This document shows, piece after piece, positions 18,615 to 27,176 of a stretch of DNA of 64,000 nucleotides. Positions within the stretch are counted from its first letter, which is position 1, and the number at the start of each line of letters is the position of its first letter. Source of the DNA: Actinoplanes palleronii (GTDB taxonomy: Bacteria > Actinomycetota > Actinomycetes > Mycobacteriales > Micromonosporaceae); assembly GCF_016862315.1 (NCBI RefSeq), contig NZ_BOMS01000104.1:20120-84119 (forward strand). Direction: 5' to 3'. The notes below the pieces were generated by a model. It had not been told where the DNA came from, made no database searches, and saw only the letters and a program-made list of their open reading frames with translations. The translations under genes and the position numbers were made by a program.

Positions 18615-21600
18615 TCAGCCGGCCAGGTGACCCCAGCGCGACTCCAGCTCCGGCCAGGTGCCCTGGTCCTCGGCCTTGCCGCCGATCAGGATCACCACCC
18701 GGTCGGCCTGAGCCAGCGCCGCCCGCTTCGACGTGGACCCGACCACCGTCACCCCGTGGCTGCGCAGCGCCCGCCACAGCTCCAGCTCGGTCGTCACGTC
18801 CAGCGCGGACGACACGTCGTCGGCGATCAGCAGCTCGGTACGCGGTGCCAGTGCCCGGGCCAGCGCCAGCCGTTGCAGCTGACCGCCGGAGAGCCGGGTG
18901 CCCTTGTGCCCGATCAGCAGCTGCATGCCACCGCCGGCCGCGGACAGGTCGTGCTCCAGCTGGGCGACCGACACCGCGTCGGCCGCGTCCACCTCGTGCC
19001 CGAGCCGGATGTTGTCGGCCACCGTCCCGGACAGCACCCGGGGCAGTTGGGCGACGTACCCGACCTGGTTGGGCCGCAGGAACAGCTCCGGGTCGCGGAC
19101 CGGCTCGCCGTTCCAGCACAGATCGCCGGTGTGGTGCACGATCCCGGCCAGGGCGCGCAGCAGCGACGACTTGCCCGAGCCGACCGGCCCGACCACCAGC
19201 ACGAGCTGGCCGCGCTCGACGGTCAGGTCGACGTCGCGGACACCCTGGGCGCCGTTCTCGTGCACCGCGCTGAACCCGCGCAGCTGCAGCGTGCGCAGCG
19301 GATTGCGCGGCGCCACCGGCGGTGCCGCCGCGGTGCCGGCCGAGATGTCCACCCCGGGCACGTCGGACGAGTACGCCGACACACCGGCCATGGCCACCGT
19401 CCGGTTCGTCCACACCCGAGCCGACGGGAAATGCGACACCAGCGACGCCGTGGTCCACGCGAACCACCGCGCCGACCCGAGCGTCGCGACCGCGACCAGG
19501 GTCGCCGCCGCGCTGAGCCGATCGGACAGGTAGAGCGACCAGACCGCGATCGGCAGCAGCCCGCTGGCGATCGACGGGGTGGACCGCGCCCACACCTGGA
19601 TCGCGATCTCCCGCCACTGCAGGTCGCTGCGTTTCGCGTCGAGCCCGGCCAGGTGGCTCAGCACCGGCTCGGTCGCGCCGGCCAGCTTCACCGTGCGCGC
19701 CGCCGACAGCGACGACACCAGCGCGGTCGCGAACGCCGCGCGGGCCAGCACGGTCCGCCGGGCGGCCCGCTCCAGCCGCGGCCCGAACAGGGTCGCGGCC
19801 AGCCCGGACACCAGCATGGTGCCGAGGAAGAACATCGCCGGCACCAGCGACTGCGAGGTCAGCGTCATCGCCACCATGGCGATCAGCGCGACGCCGTTGT
19901 CGATCAGGTTGTCGGCGAGCTGGACCACCCGTTCGGTGTCGCCACCCTGGGCGACCACCTCGGCCGGGGTGTGCTTGCTGACCCGGCGCGGGCCGATCTG
20001 GCCGTGCACCAGGCGCAGGCTGATCCGCAGCATCTGCCGGACCCACCACTCCGGGAACCAGGCGCCGGTGAAGTACAGCGACGGGATCATCGCGATCAGG
20101 GCGGCGGCGATCCCGATGGCCGGCAGCACCGGGTCGCCGACGCCGTCGACCACGTTCGCCCACAGCGCCGGTAGCACCGCGCCGTCCAGTCCGAGCAGGA
20201 CCATCAGCACGAACAGGGCGACCGCGCCGAGGCCGTACCGGGCGTCGTTGGTGGCCAGCCGGGCGATCTCGCGCATCGTCCGGGTCGGCGGTTCGGCCGG
20301 CAGCGGCGGCGGCTCCACGGTGGGCAGCGGATTGCCCAGCGAGTCCGGGCCGAGCTCGAGGCGGGCCGCGGTGTCCCAGTCGTGCGGCTCCTCGACCAGC
20401 GTCGCGCCGCCGGCCGGCAGGACCGGCGCGGGGACGGCGAGCTCGCTGCTCGCCATCAGCTCGGCGAACCGGCGGGACTCGCGCAGCGGGCCGGCCTCCA
20501 GCACCTCGCCGTCGGCGAGGACCACGACCTCGTCGCAGCGCTGCACCGAGGAGAGCCGGTGCGCCACGATCACGCCGATCCGGCCCTGCAGCAGCCGGTC
20601 GGTGGCCCGCTGCACCCAGGACTCGGTGACCGGGTCCATCCGGGCGGTCGCCTCGTCCAGGATCACCACCTGCGGGTCCCGGACCAGGATCCGGGCGAAC
20701 GCCACCAGTTGCTCCTGCCCGGCGGAGAGCTTGTAGCCGCCCTCCCCGAGCAGGGTGTCGACACCGTCCGGCAGGCCGCTCACCCAGGTGGTGAGGCCCA
20801 GCTCCTCGAGCGCGGCACCGGCCCGGGGCAGCAGCTCCCGGTCGAACAGCGCGATGTTCTCGGCCAGCGTGCCGGCCAGGATCTCGGTGCGCTGCGGCAC
20901 GATCGCGGTCCACCGGCGCAGCCTGTCGACCGCGACGCCGTTGATGTCGTGCCCGCCCAGGAAGACCGTGCCGGCCGGCACGTCCACGGCCCGGGTCAGC
21001 ACCTTGGCCAGGGTGGACTTGCCGGAGCCGGTACGCCCGATCAGCGCGTACGAACGGCCCCGGGCGAAGGTGAGGCTCACCCCGCGCAGGGCCGCCGGCC
21101 GGCCACTGTCGGCCTCGCCGTACCGGAAGGTCAGGTCTCTGACCTCCAGGTCGCCGTCGACCGGTGGCTCACCCTCGGAGGGTTCCTGGGCGACCGCGCT
21201 GAGCATCTGCACCCGGCTCCAGGCGCCGAGCGCGTTCTGCAGCTCGGGGACCATCCGGGTGACCTGCTCCAGGGTGCCGCCGAACCCGAGCGCGAGCAGC
21301 CAGACGCCGGTCAGCCGGGCACCGTCGATGTGCCCCGAGGCCAAAGCCCATGCGCCGACCACGACGAGGGAGGCGATCAGCGTCCGGGTGATGGCCCCGG
21401 CCCACATGGTCACCTTGGACGACGCGCGCCAGACCCGGCGGCCCCGGGCCAGCACCTCGCGGGCCCGGTCGGCGTAGAGGCTCTGCACGTACGGCGCGGC
21501 CAGGCTGGTGCGGACGTCGTCCTGCCCGTGGATCGCCTCCTCCATCACGGCGGCCAGGTCGGACCAGGCCTCCTCCTCGGCGATGCGCACCGGGGAGATC

Positions 21601-22103
21601 CGCTGGATCGGCTTGTTCATGGTCAGGAAGATCAGCACCGCGACCACGACCATCGCGACACCGGCCGGCCACCAGACCAGGAACGCGGTGCCGATCGAGA
21701 GCGTGGCCACCGCGAGCGACTGGAGCAGCCGCACGCCGCTGCCGCGCAGCTCCGAGCCGACCTGGTAGACGTCCGAGTCGATCCGGTCGAGCAGCTCGCC
21801 GACCGGGGTGTTCTCCAGGGTGGGGATGTCCTGTCCGAACGCGACCCGGTTCAGGCCGCGGCGGACCCGGGCCGCCCAGTCGGCGGTCAGCCGGGCGGCG
21901 ACCAGGCCCACGAAGACGTCGCTGAGCACCGCCGCGCCGAGTGCGCCGGCCAGCACCGCGAACAGCGTCCCGGACCGGTCGACGAGCACCGGCCCGGCGA
22001 GCGCCAGGGCGGCGGCCGACCCGGCCGCGCCGAGCACGATGAGCAGCGCGGCCAGCGCCGTGCGACTTCGGGAGGTGGCCCACAGGTCGCGTAACAGACG
22101 CAT
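18615..22103 (-). CDS. Single-chain ABC exporter, two fused TMD-NBD halves
   Basis: An 1162-residue membrane transporter made of two exporter halves. Half 1: TMD about 1-300, Walker A GRTGSGKST (356-364), signature LSAGQEQ (459-465), Walker B with Glu484 (ILDEAT), switch His515 (VAHRLSS). Half 2: TMD about 610-900, Walker A GPVGSGKSS (972-980), signature LSGGQLQ (1071-1077), Walker B ending DD (IADDVSS, catalytic Glu replaced by Asp1096), and the switch His replaced in VVGSTSKR near 1120. One ATP site is therefore canonical and the other degenerate, as in heterodimeric multidrug or peptide exporters. The ATG has GAGGA seven bases upstream. The substrate is unknown. Confidence 0.9.
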   Translation of the reverse strand: MRLLRDLWATSRSRTALAALLIVLGAAGSAAALALAGPVLVDRSGTLFAVLAGALGAAVLSDVFVGLVAARLTADWAARVRRGLNRVAFGQDIPTLENTPVGELLDRIDSDVYQVGSELRGSGVRLLQSLAVATLSIGTAFLVWWPAGVAMVVVAVLIFLTMNKPIQRISPVRIAEEEAWSDLAAVMEEAIHGQDDVRTSLAAPYVQSLYADRAREVLARGRRVWRASSKVTMWAGAITRTLIASLVVVGAWALASGHIDGARLTGVWLLALGFGGTLEQVTRMVPELQNALGAWSRVQMLSAVAQEPSEGEPPVDGDLEVRDLTFRYGEADSGRPAALRGVSLTFARGRSYALIGRTGSGKSTLAKVLTRAVDVPAGTVFLGGHDINGVAVDRLRRWTAIVPQRTEILAGTLAENIALFDRELLPRAGAALEELGLTTWVSGLPDGVDTLLGEGGYKLSAGQEQLVAFARILVRDPQVVILDEATARMDPVTESWVQRATDRLLQGRIGVIVAHRLSSVQRCDEVVVLADGEVLEAGPLRESRRFAELMASSELAVPAPVLPAGGATLVEEPHDWDTAARLELGPDSLGNPLPTVEPPPLPAEPPTRTMREIARLATNDARYGLGAVALFVLMVLLGLDGAVLPALWANVVDGVGDPVLPAIGIAAALIAMIPSLYFTGAWFPEWWVRQMLRISLRLVHGQIGPRRVSKHTPAEVVAQGGDTERVVQLADNLIDNGVALIAMVAMTLTSQSLVPAMFFLGTMLVSGLAATLFGPRLERAARRTVLARAAFATALVSSLSAARTVKLAGATEPVLSHLAGLDAKRSDLQWREIAIQVWARSTPSIASGLLPIAVWSLYLSDRLSAAATLVAVATLGSARWFAWTTASLVSHFPSARVWTNRTVAMAGVSAYSSDVPGVDISAGTAAAPPVAPRNPLRTLQLRGFSAVHENGAQGVRDVDLTVERGQLVLVVGPVGSGKSSLLRALAGIVHHTGDLCWNGEPVRDPELFLRPNQVGYVAQLPRVLSGTVADNIRLGHEVDAADAVSVAQLEHDLSAAGGGMQLLIGHKGTRLSGGQLQRLALARALAPRTELLIADDVSSALDVTTELELWRALRSHGVTVVGSTSKRAALAQADRVVILIGGKAEDQGTWPELESRWGHLAG

Positions 22104-22253
22104 GCGTTGTCCTCAGGACGTTGGAAAGGAGGCGGTGCCCCCATCCTGCGCGGCCCGGCAAGCCGCGCTCAACCGGTTTATTCCCGGCATCCCGCCCACC
22201 CCGGGGCGCGCCCACCCCGAGGTGATCATGGTCTCTGCCGTGTCACCGGCCGA

Positions 22254-22294
22254 CTCTCTGGGGCGTCTCACGAGGAGTGAGACACCCCAGAGAG
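22254..22294 (-). terminator. Hairpin terminator after metallophosphoesterase gene (repeat-like)
   Basis: An 18-bp stem with one mismatch (22254-22271 and 22277-22294) around a GAGGA loop, 22 nt past the stop of the minus-strand phosphoesterase. Its GGGGCGTCTC / GAGACACCCC core and trailing CCAGCC resemble the hairpin repeats at 14.3 and 28.6 kb. Confidence 0.7.
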
Positions 22295-22315
22295 CCAGCC
22301 CGCGACCCCGGCCGG

Positions 22316-23512
22316 TCAGGCCGCGGTGCGCAGGGTCAGCAGGGTGATCTCGCTGGGGGCGAAGATACGGAACGGCGGGCCCCAGAAGCCGGTGCCCCGG
22401 CTGGTGTACATCTGTGTCCGCTCGGAGTGTCGGGACAGGCCTTGCAGCACCGGCTGGTCGGTGCGGACCAGGTAGTGGAACGGCCACATCTGGCCGCCGT
22501 GGGTGTGCCCGGAGAGCTGCAGGTCGATGCCGTGCGCGACCGCGCCGGTGACCTGCTGCGGCTGGTGGGCCAGCAGCAGCACCGGCAGCGCCGGGTCGGC
22601 GCCGGCCAGGGCGGCCTCGTGGTCCATGTGGTGGCCGGGCACGCCGGAGCCGGCCGCGGTGCGGTCGTCGACACCGGCCACGACCAGCGAGTCGTCGCCG
22701 CGGGAGACGACCAGGTGGCGGTTGTGCAGGGCGTCCCAGCCGAGCGAGGACATGTGCTCGACCCAGCCCTGCGCGCCGCTCATGTACTCGTGGTTGCCGG
22801 TCACGTAGACCCGGGCCAGCTTCGCGCGGATGTCGCCGAGCGGTGCGGCCATCGCGCGGCGCTGGTGCACCTCGCCGTCGGCGATGTCGCCGGTGTGCGC
22901 CACGATGTCCGCGTCCAGCGAGTTGATCACCTCGGTGACGCCCTGGGACCAGCGGGCCCGGTCGATCGGGCCGTAGTGGGTGTCGGTGATCAGCACGACC
23001 TTGAGGCCGTCGAGCGCGGCGCCGAGCCGGGGGATGACCACGTCGACCCGGCGGACCCGGGACACCCGCATCGCCTCGGTGTAGCCCCAGATCAGCAGGA
23101 CCACCGAGATCACCAGGACGGCCGCGGCGACGATCCGGGACCGGGCCGGGCCGTCGACCCCGGCCGCGAGCAGCACCAGGCCGGCCAGCTGGCCGAGCAC
23201 CGACCAGGTGAACAGCACCCAGACCACGCCGAGGGTGGTGTCGGCGATCCGCGCGGACACGTCGTCGTGGCGGCCGTGACCGCGGAACATCAGCACGGGG
23301 AAGGCCGCCGCGGCCAGCACGAACAGGACCGTGCCCGCGACGAACACCGGTGCCGGCCAGGCGTTGCCCGACCAGACCAGCGTCGCCCACGGCACGCCGA
23401 ACAGCAGCACGATCACCGCGACCAGGATCCCCAGGAACCGGCCACCCGGGCCACGCCGTCGTCGCGGCTGCGCCGCGACCTCCGCCTCATCCACCGACAT
23501 GTCCGCAAGCAT
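22316..23512 (-). CDS. Membrane-anchored metallophosphoesterase (YkuE-type)
   Basis: A 398-residue protein with four or so N-terminal membrane segments (about 27-150) and a C-terminal calcineurin-like domain. The metal and catalytic motifs are ITDTHYG, AHTGDIADG, TGNHEY, LLLAHQP and LSGHTHGGQ, all intact. Such proteins hydrolyse phosphodiesters or phospholipid headgroups at the membrane. The ATG at 23512 or a second in-frame ATG at 23500 may be used; neither has an obvious ribosome site. It is transcribed alone and ends at a strong hairpin. Confidence 0.9.
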   Translation of the reverse strand: MLADMSVDEAEVAAQPRRRRGPGGRFLGILVAVIVLLFGVPWATLVWSGNAWPAPVFVAGTVLFVLAAAAFPVLMFRGHGRHDDVSARIADTTLGVVWVLFTWSVLGQLAGLVLLAAGVDGPARSRIVAAAVLVISVVLLIWGYTEAMRVSRVRRVDVVIPRLGAALDGLKVVLITDTHYGPIDRARWSQGVTEVINSLDADIVAHTGDIADGEVHQRRAMAAPLGDIRAKLARVYVTGNHEYMSGAQGWVEHMSSLGWDALHNRHLVVSRGDDSLVVAGVDDRTAAGSGVPGHHMDHEAALAGADPALPVLLLAHQPQQVTGAVAHGIDLQLSGHTHGGQMWPFHYLVRTDQPVLQGLSRHSERTQMYTSRGTGFWGPPFRIFAPSEITLLTLRTAA

Positions 23513-23557
23513 GCCACTGTGAAAACCATTCCGGTACGGCGGTGACTCGAAACTCAG

Positions 23558-24214
23558 TCACAACAGCGCCGACGGCACCAGCAGGTCCGCCCGTTCCCGG
23601 GTCGTGGCGATCAGTGCGGCGTTCCGCTCGTCGGTGCCGGTCGCCCAGGCCAGCGCGTCGGCCGGTGACTTGCCGAACCGCTCGTGCCGGGCGACCAACC
23701 GGCGCAGTCGCTCGGCCGGGTCGAGGTCGGTGTACCAGACCTCGCTGAACACCCCGCCCAGCCCGGCCCACCGCCCGTCCGGCAGCAGCAGGTAGTTCCC
23801 CTCGGTGATCACCAGGCGGGCCGTCCGGGCCACCCCGATGGCGCCGGCGATCGGCTGCTCGAGGACCCGTTCGAAGCCCGGGGCGTAGACCATCTCGTCC
23901 TGGTCGGCGAGCAGCCGGCGCAGCAGCGACGCGTACCCCCAGGCGTCGAACGTCTCCGGCGCGCCCTTGCGGTCGCGCAGCCCGAGCCGGTCCAGCTCGA
24001 CGTCGGCCAGGTGGTAGCCGTCCATCGGCACGTGCGCCACCCAGCTCCCGGCGGCCAGGCCGTCCGGTGGCGCCGGCGCGAGGGCCGCCAGCAGCGACTC
24101 GGCCAGGGTGGTCTTGCCGGCGCCGGGCGGCCCGGCGATGCCCAGCACCGCACGGCGGCCGCCGGCGACCAGCGCCCGGGCCCGATTCACCAGTTCGGGG
24201 AACGTGCACGTCAT
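23558..24214 (-). CDS. Nucleoside/nucleotide kinase family P-loop protein
   Basis: A 218-residue kinase of the uridine kinase/pantothenate kinase/FrcK group. Walker A is GIAGPPGAGKTTLAE at residues 25-39, the substrate-acid motif is VPMDGYHL (63-70), and the lid contains RLVARHERFGKSPADA with conserved Arg residues. The actual substrate (nucleoside, fructose or vitamin) cannot be told. A TACGGT hexamer seven bases before the ATG suggests a leaderless transcript. It is divergent from the secreted protein gene at 24351. Confidence 0.85.
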   Translation of the reverse strand: MTCTFPELVNRARALVAGGRRAVLGIAGPPGAGKTTLAESLLAALAPAPPDGLAAGSWVAHVPMDGYHLADVELDRLGLRDRKGAPETFDAWGYASLLRRLLADQDEMVYAPGFERVLEQPIAGAIGVARTARLVITEGNYLLLPDGRWAGLGGVFSEVWYTDLDPAERLRRLVARHERFGKSPADALAWATGTDERNAALIATTRERADLLVPSALL

Positions 24215-24221
24215 AGGGCCG

Positions 24222-24227
24222 ACCGTA
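24222..24227 (-). promoter_or_regulatory. -10 hexamer of a probable leaderless kinase transcript
   Basis: TACGGT reads toward the kinase gene and ends seven bases before its ATG at 24214. There is no ribosome site between them. Confidence 0.4.
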
Positions 24228-24350
24228 GCGTCACCTGGCCGGTGGTCGGATCAAGGACTCCCGGGGCCGGCGGACCGTTCGGGCCATGTGGCTCGTGGGC
24301 GCCGGTGCGGAAACCTGGCGAAGTCCGACATGACTACCGGGAGGAATCAG

Positions 24351-25508
24351 ATGATCACTAAACGTTCGGCGATCGGGGCCGTTGTCGCGGTCGCCGGCCT
24401 CCTCGCCGGTCCGTTGCCCGCGACGGCCGCGCCCGCCCCGCCGCCGTGGACGGTGGCGTCCGGGCTGGACCATCCGCGCGGGCTGGCGTTCGGCCCGGAC
24501 GGGACGCTCTACGTCGCCGAGGCCGGGCACGGTGGCGTCCCGTGCCGCCGGATCCCGGCGGGCGGCCAGGTGGTCGCCGGGCTGGACCGGACCGGCATCG
24601 GGCCGGTGTGCGCCGGGGCGTCCGGCGCGATCGCCGCGATCCGGCACGGCCATGTCCGGCGGATCGTCACCGGCCTTCCGTCCCCGACGACACCGGCCGA
24701 CGCGGAGGCGGCCGGTGCGGAGGCGACGGGTGCGGAGACGACCGCGGCATGGGCGGCCGGTGCGCGGGCGGCCGGGCCGTCGGACGTGACCGTCGACCCG
24801 GACGGCGCGCTCTCCTACACGGTGGGGCGGGGTGGCGGCGCGGACCTTCGTACCACAGCGGGGTTGTCCGGAGCGGCGTTGTCGGACCGCGGCCGATTCG
24901 TGATCGCGGACATCGACGCCTATCTGAAGGGGGCGAATCCGGTCTCGGTGCTGACCGTCGACCGGGGCAAGCTCGTAGTGGACGCCGGTGGCGACACGCT
25001 GCTGCGGGTCGGCCCGCGCGGCCGGATCAGCACGGTGGCGACGTTCCCGCGGCGGATCGTGCCGGCGCCGGCCGGGATGCGGGGCGGTGCGCGGGCGGGC
25101 GCCCCGATCCCGATGGACGCGGTGCCGACCTCGGTGGTGCGCGGCCCGGACGGCGCGTTCTATGTCGGTGAGCTGACCGGCTTCCCGTTCCCGCCCGGCC
25201 AGGCCCGGATCTGGCGGATCGTTCCCGGCGAGCGGCCGCGGGTGTTCGCCACCGGGCTGACCGCCGTCGTCGACCTGGCCTGGGGCCCGGACCGCACGCT
25301 CTACGCCCTGCAGATCTCGCGGCGGGGCCTGCTCTCCGGCGACCGGACCGGCGCGCTGGTCCAGGTCGATCCGGGCGGCCGGCACCGGGTGGTGGTCGGT
25401 GACGGCCTCACCGCGCCGGGCGGCCTGGTCGTCCGGGGCCGGTACGCCTACATCACCGACTGCAGCACCTGCGAGAACACCGGCTCGGTGGTGCGGGTCA
25501 GGCTCTAG
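24351..25508 (+). CDS. Secreted ScyD/ScyE-like beta-propeller protein
   Basis: A 385-residue exported protein. A signal peptide (basic MITKRS, then a hydrophobic stretch ending PATAAPAPP) precedes NHL-like propeller blades such as LDHPRGLAFGPDGTLYVAEAG, and PTSVVRGPDGAFYVGELTGFPFPPG. The PFPPG region and the C-terminal DCSTC are typical of the ScyD/ScyE family of actinobacteria. Residues 115-145 are an Ala/Gly/Thr-rich low-complexity insert. The ATG has GAGGAA upstream at 24341-24346. Enzymatic function is unknown. The stop overlaps the convergent neighbour by 4 nt. Confidence 0.82.
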   Translation: MITKRSAIGAVVAVAGLLAGPLPATAAPAPPPWTVASGLDHPRGLAFGPDGTLYVAEAGHGGVPCRRIPAGGQVVAGLDRTGIGPVCAGASGAIAAIRHGHVRRIVTGLPSPTTPADAEAAGAEATGAETTAAWAAGARAAGPSDVTVDPDGALSYTVGRGGGADLRTTAGLSGAALSDRGRFVIADIDAYLKGANPVSVLTVDRGKLVVDAGGDTLLRVGPRGRISTVATFPRRIVPAPAGMRGGARAGAPIPMDAVPTSVVRGPDGAFYVGELTGFPFPPGQARIWRIVPGERPRVFATGLTAVVDLAWGPDRTLYALQISRRGLLSGDRTGALVQVDPGGRHRVVVGDGLTAPGGLVVRGRYAYITDCSTCENTGSVVRVRL

Positions 25509-26230
25509 CCCAGCCCGAGGCGCAGCCCGGCCACCCCGGCGGGGGACAGCGGCCGGGCGGTCGCCCGGGACAGGTCGGCCCGGATCCCGTCCGGCAGCTC
25601 CTCGCCCAGCGCGCACAGTGCCGGATAGAGGTCGAGGACCTGCCGGTGGCTGAGCGCCCCGGTGCCGATCAGCAGGCCGTTGAGCGCGGCCGGGGTCTGG
25701 CCGACCTCGCCGCAGAGCTCGCGGCGCCAGGCGGAGTCGTGCACGTGGTCGGCGAACTCGCGGGCGATCCGGTTGCCGGACGGCGAACGCAGCCCGCCCA
25801 GGGTGTTCTGCCGGAGCCGGCTGATCGGCGGGGCGAGCCGGCACGCGATGCCGAGCCGCCGGGCCAGCTGCGGCACGGTGAGCACGTCCAGTCCGGCCGC
25901 GCAGCCCTCGCAGAGCCGCTGGTACGTCTTGGCGTGGATCACCGTGGCGGGTCGCTGGCAGGCGCCGTCCAGGCCGCAGGACGGATCGAGGATGACCTCG
26001 GTGAGGGTGCCCTCGTGGTCGAACCGGCCGACCGCGAAGTAGGTGGCCGGGGTGGTGCGGTAGCGAGCCAGGGCGGCGCGGGCACTGACGTATCCGTCGG
26101 GGTCGACGCCGATGCGTGGCACACCGGCTTCGGTGTGCAGTTGGATGAGCCGGAACATTCGTGCACGCTCCCGGGGTGAAGCGAATTCGGTGTCGTCCTC
26201 CGGTACGTCAGCCGCGCGACAATGGTTCAC
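25505..26230 (-). CDS. Hypothetical protein with Cys pairs
   Basis: A 241-residue soluble protein that I do not recognise. The middle has CGLDGAC and, 25 residues later, CEGC, which could hold a zinc ion. The C-terminal half is helical (REFADHVHDSAWRRELCGEV, QVLDLYPALCALG). There is no signal peptide or membrane segment. The GTG at 26230 has no ribosome site; an ATG at 26158 preceded by GGGAG is a credible shorter start. It is divergent from the polysaccharide deacetylase, and the shared promoter region carries two ACTCnGAGT palindromes. A regulator is possible but not shown. Confidence 0.65.
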   Translation of the reverse strand: MNHCRAADVPEDDTEFASPRERARMFRLIQLHTEAGVPRIGVDPDGYVSARAALARYRTTPATYFAVGRFDHEGTLTEVILDPSCGLDGACQRPATVIHAKTYQRLCEGCAAGLDVLTVPQLARRLGIACRLAPPISRLRQNTLGGLRSPSGNRIAREFADHVHDSAWRRELCGEVGQTPAALNGLLIGTGALSHRQVLDLYPALCALGEELPDGIRADLSRATARPLSPAGVAGLRLGLG

Positions 26231-26234
26231 TAAT

Positions 26235-26320
26235 CACTCTGAGTAGCTGATTGGTGACCACGTTTGCGCTGGCAGGCGCGTTGGAAGAAGGCGAAGGTTA
26301 CTCGGAGTAGCCGAAATTGG
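26235..26320. promoter_or_regulatory. Twin palindromic operator-like sites in a divergent promoter region
   Basis: ACTCTGAGTAGCTGATTGG (from 26236) and ACTCGGAGTAGCCGAAATTGG-like sequence (from 26300) share the palindrome ACTCnGAGT followed by AGCyGA. Their starts are 64 bp apart, about six helical turns. They lie between a minus-strand gene starting at 26230 and the deacetylase at 26388. A TAGGGT hexamer at 26322-26327 follows the second site, so that site would overlap the -35 region. Confidence 0.5.
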
Positions 26321-26387
26321 CTAGGGTGTGGGAGGAGCGTCCCAAGATCGAGCTTTGCTGGCCCGCGACGCTGACGATGGGGGACGT

Positions 26388-27176
26388 ATGGGGACTACTC
26401 TTCCGGCGCTCATGTACCACTCGGTCTCCTCGGTCGGCGGCCCGCTGCGCGACCTCGCGGTCCCGCCGGACCGGCTTGCCGAGCAGCTCGAGGCGCTGAC
26501 CGCGGCCGGATATCAGCTGGTCGGACTGACCGAGGCACTCGACCGGCGCGGCCGCGGTGACCCGGCGAAGCTGGTCGCGGTCACCTTCGACGACGGCTAC
26601 CGGGACTTCCTCACCGCAGGTGTCCCGGCACTGCGGGCCGCCGGGGCCGGCGCCACCCTCTACGCCTCGGTCGGTCACCTCGGCGGCCACGCCGGCTGGC
26701 TCGGGCGGTGGTCGGCGGACTTCGGCCCGATGCTGACCTGGGACGAGCTCGCCGAGGTCGCCGCGGCCGGGGTGGAGATCGGCAACCACAGCCTGATCCA
26801 CCACCCGCTCGACGTGCTCGCCCCGGCCGTGCTGCGCGACGAGATCCACCGCAGCCGCGAGGAACTGGAGCAGCGGCTGGCGGTGCCGGTGCGGTCGTTC
26901 GCGTACCCGCACGGGTATCACGGGCGCCGGGTCCGCGAGGTCGTCGAGGCGGCCGGGCACGACAACGCCACCGAGGTCGGCCGGCGGCTGCACACCATGG
27001 GGCGGCGGTTCGCCGTACCCCGGTTCCAGCCGACGCCGGACCACACCGGTGCCGACCTGCTCGCCCTGGTCGAGGGCGGTGGGCCGCGCCTGGCGCCGCA
27101 GCTCAAACGGCTCGCCCAGCCCGGGTGGCGGCTGGTCCGGCGGGCTGCCCGCAAGGCCGGCCGGACGCTGACGTGA
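26388..27176 (+). CDS. Polysaccharide deacetylase (NodB domain)
   Basis: A 262-residue carbohydrate esterase family 4 protein. NodB motif 1 is TFDDGYRDF (residues 66-74, the catalytic base and metal Asp), and motif 2 is NHSLIHHP with the two metal His. A FAYPHGYHG motif follows. There is no signal peptide, so it may act in the cytoplasm, leave by another route, or have its start misplaced. The ATG has GGGGGAC upstream. Its stop overlaps the beta-helix gene by 4 nt. It likely removes N-acetyl groups from an amino-sugar polymer made by the nearby glycosyltransferases. Confidence 0.9.
   Translation: MGTTLPALMYHSVSSVGGPLRDLAVPPDRLAEQLEALTAAGYQLVGLTEALDRRGRGDPAKLVAVTFDDGYRDFLTAGVPALRAAGAGATLYASVGHLGGHAGWLGRWSADFGPMLTWDELAEVAAAGVEIGNHSLIHHPLDVLAPAVLRDEIHRSREELEQRLAVPVRSFAYPHGYHGRRVREVVEAAGHDNATEVGRRLHTMGRRFAVPRFQPTPDHTGADLLALVEGGGPRLAPQLKRLAQPGWRLVRRAARKAGRTLT

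Noticed and set aside
18604..20913. Second long minus-strand frame within the ABC exporter gene
   Set aside because: The product is Arg/Gly/Pro/Ala-rich noise; the exporter frame holds all ABC motifs.
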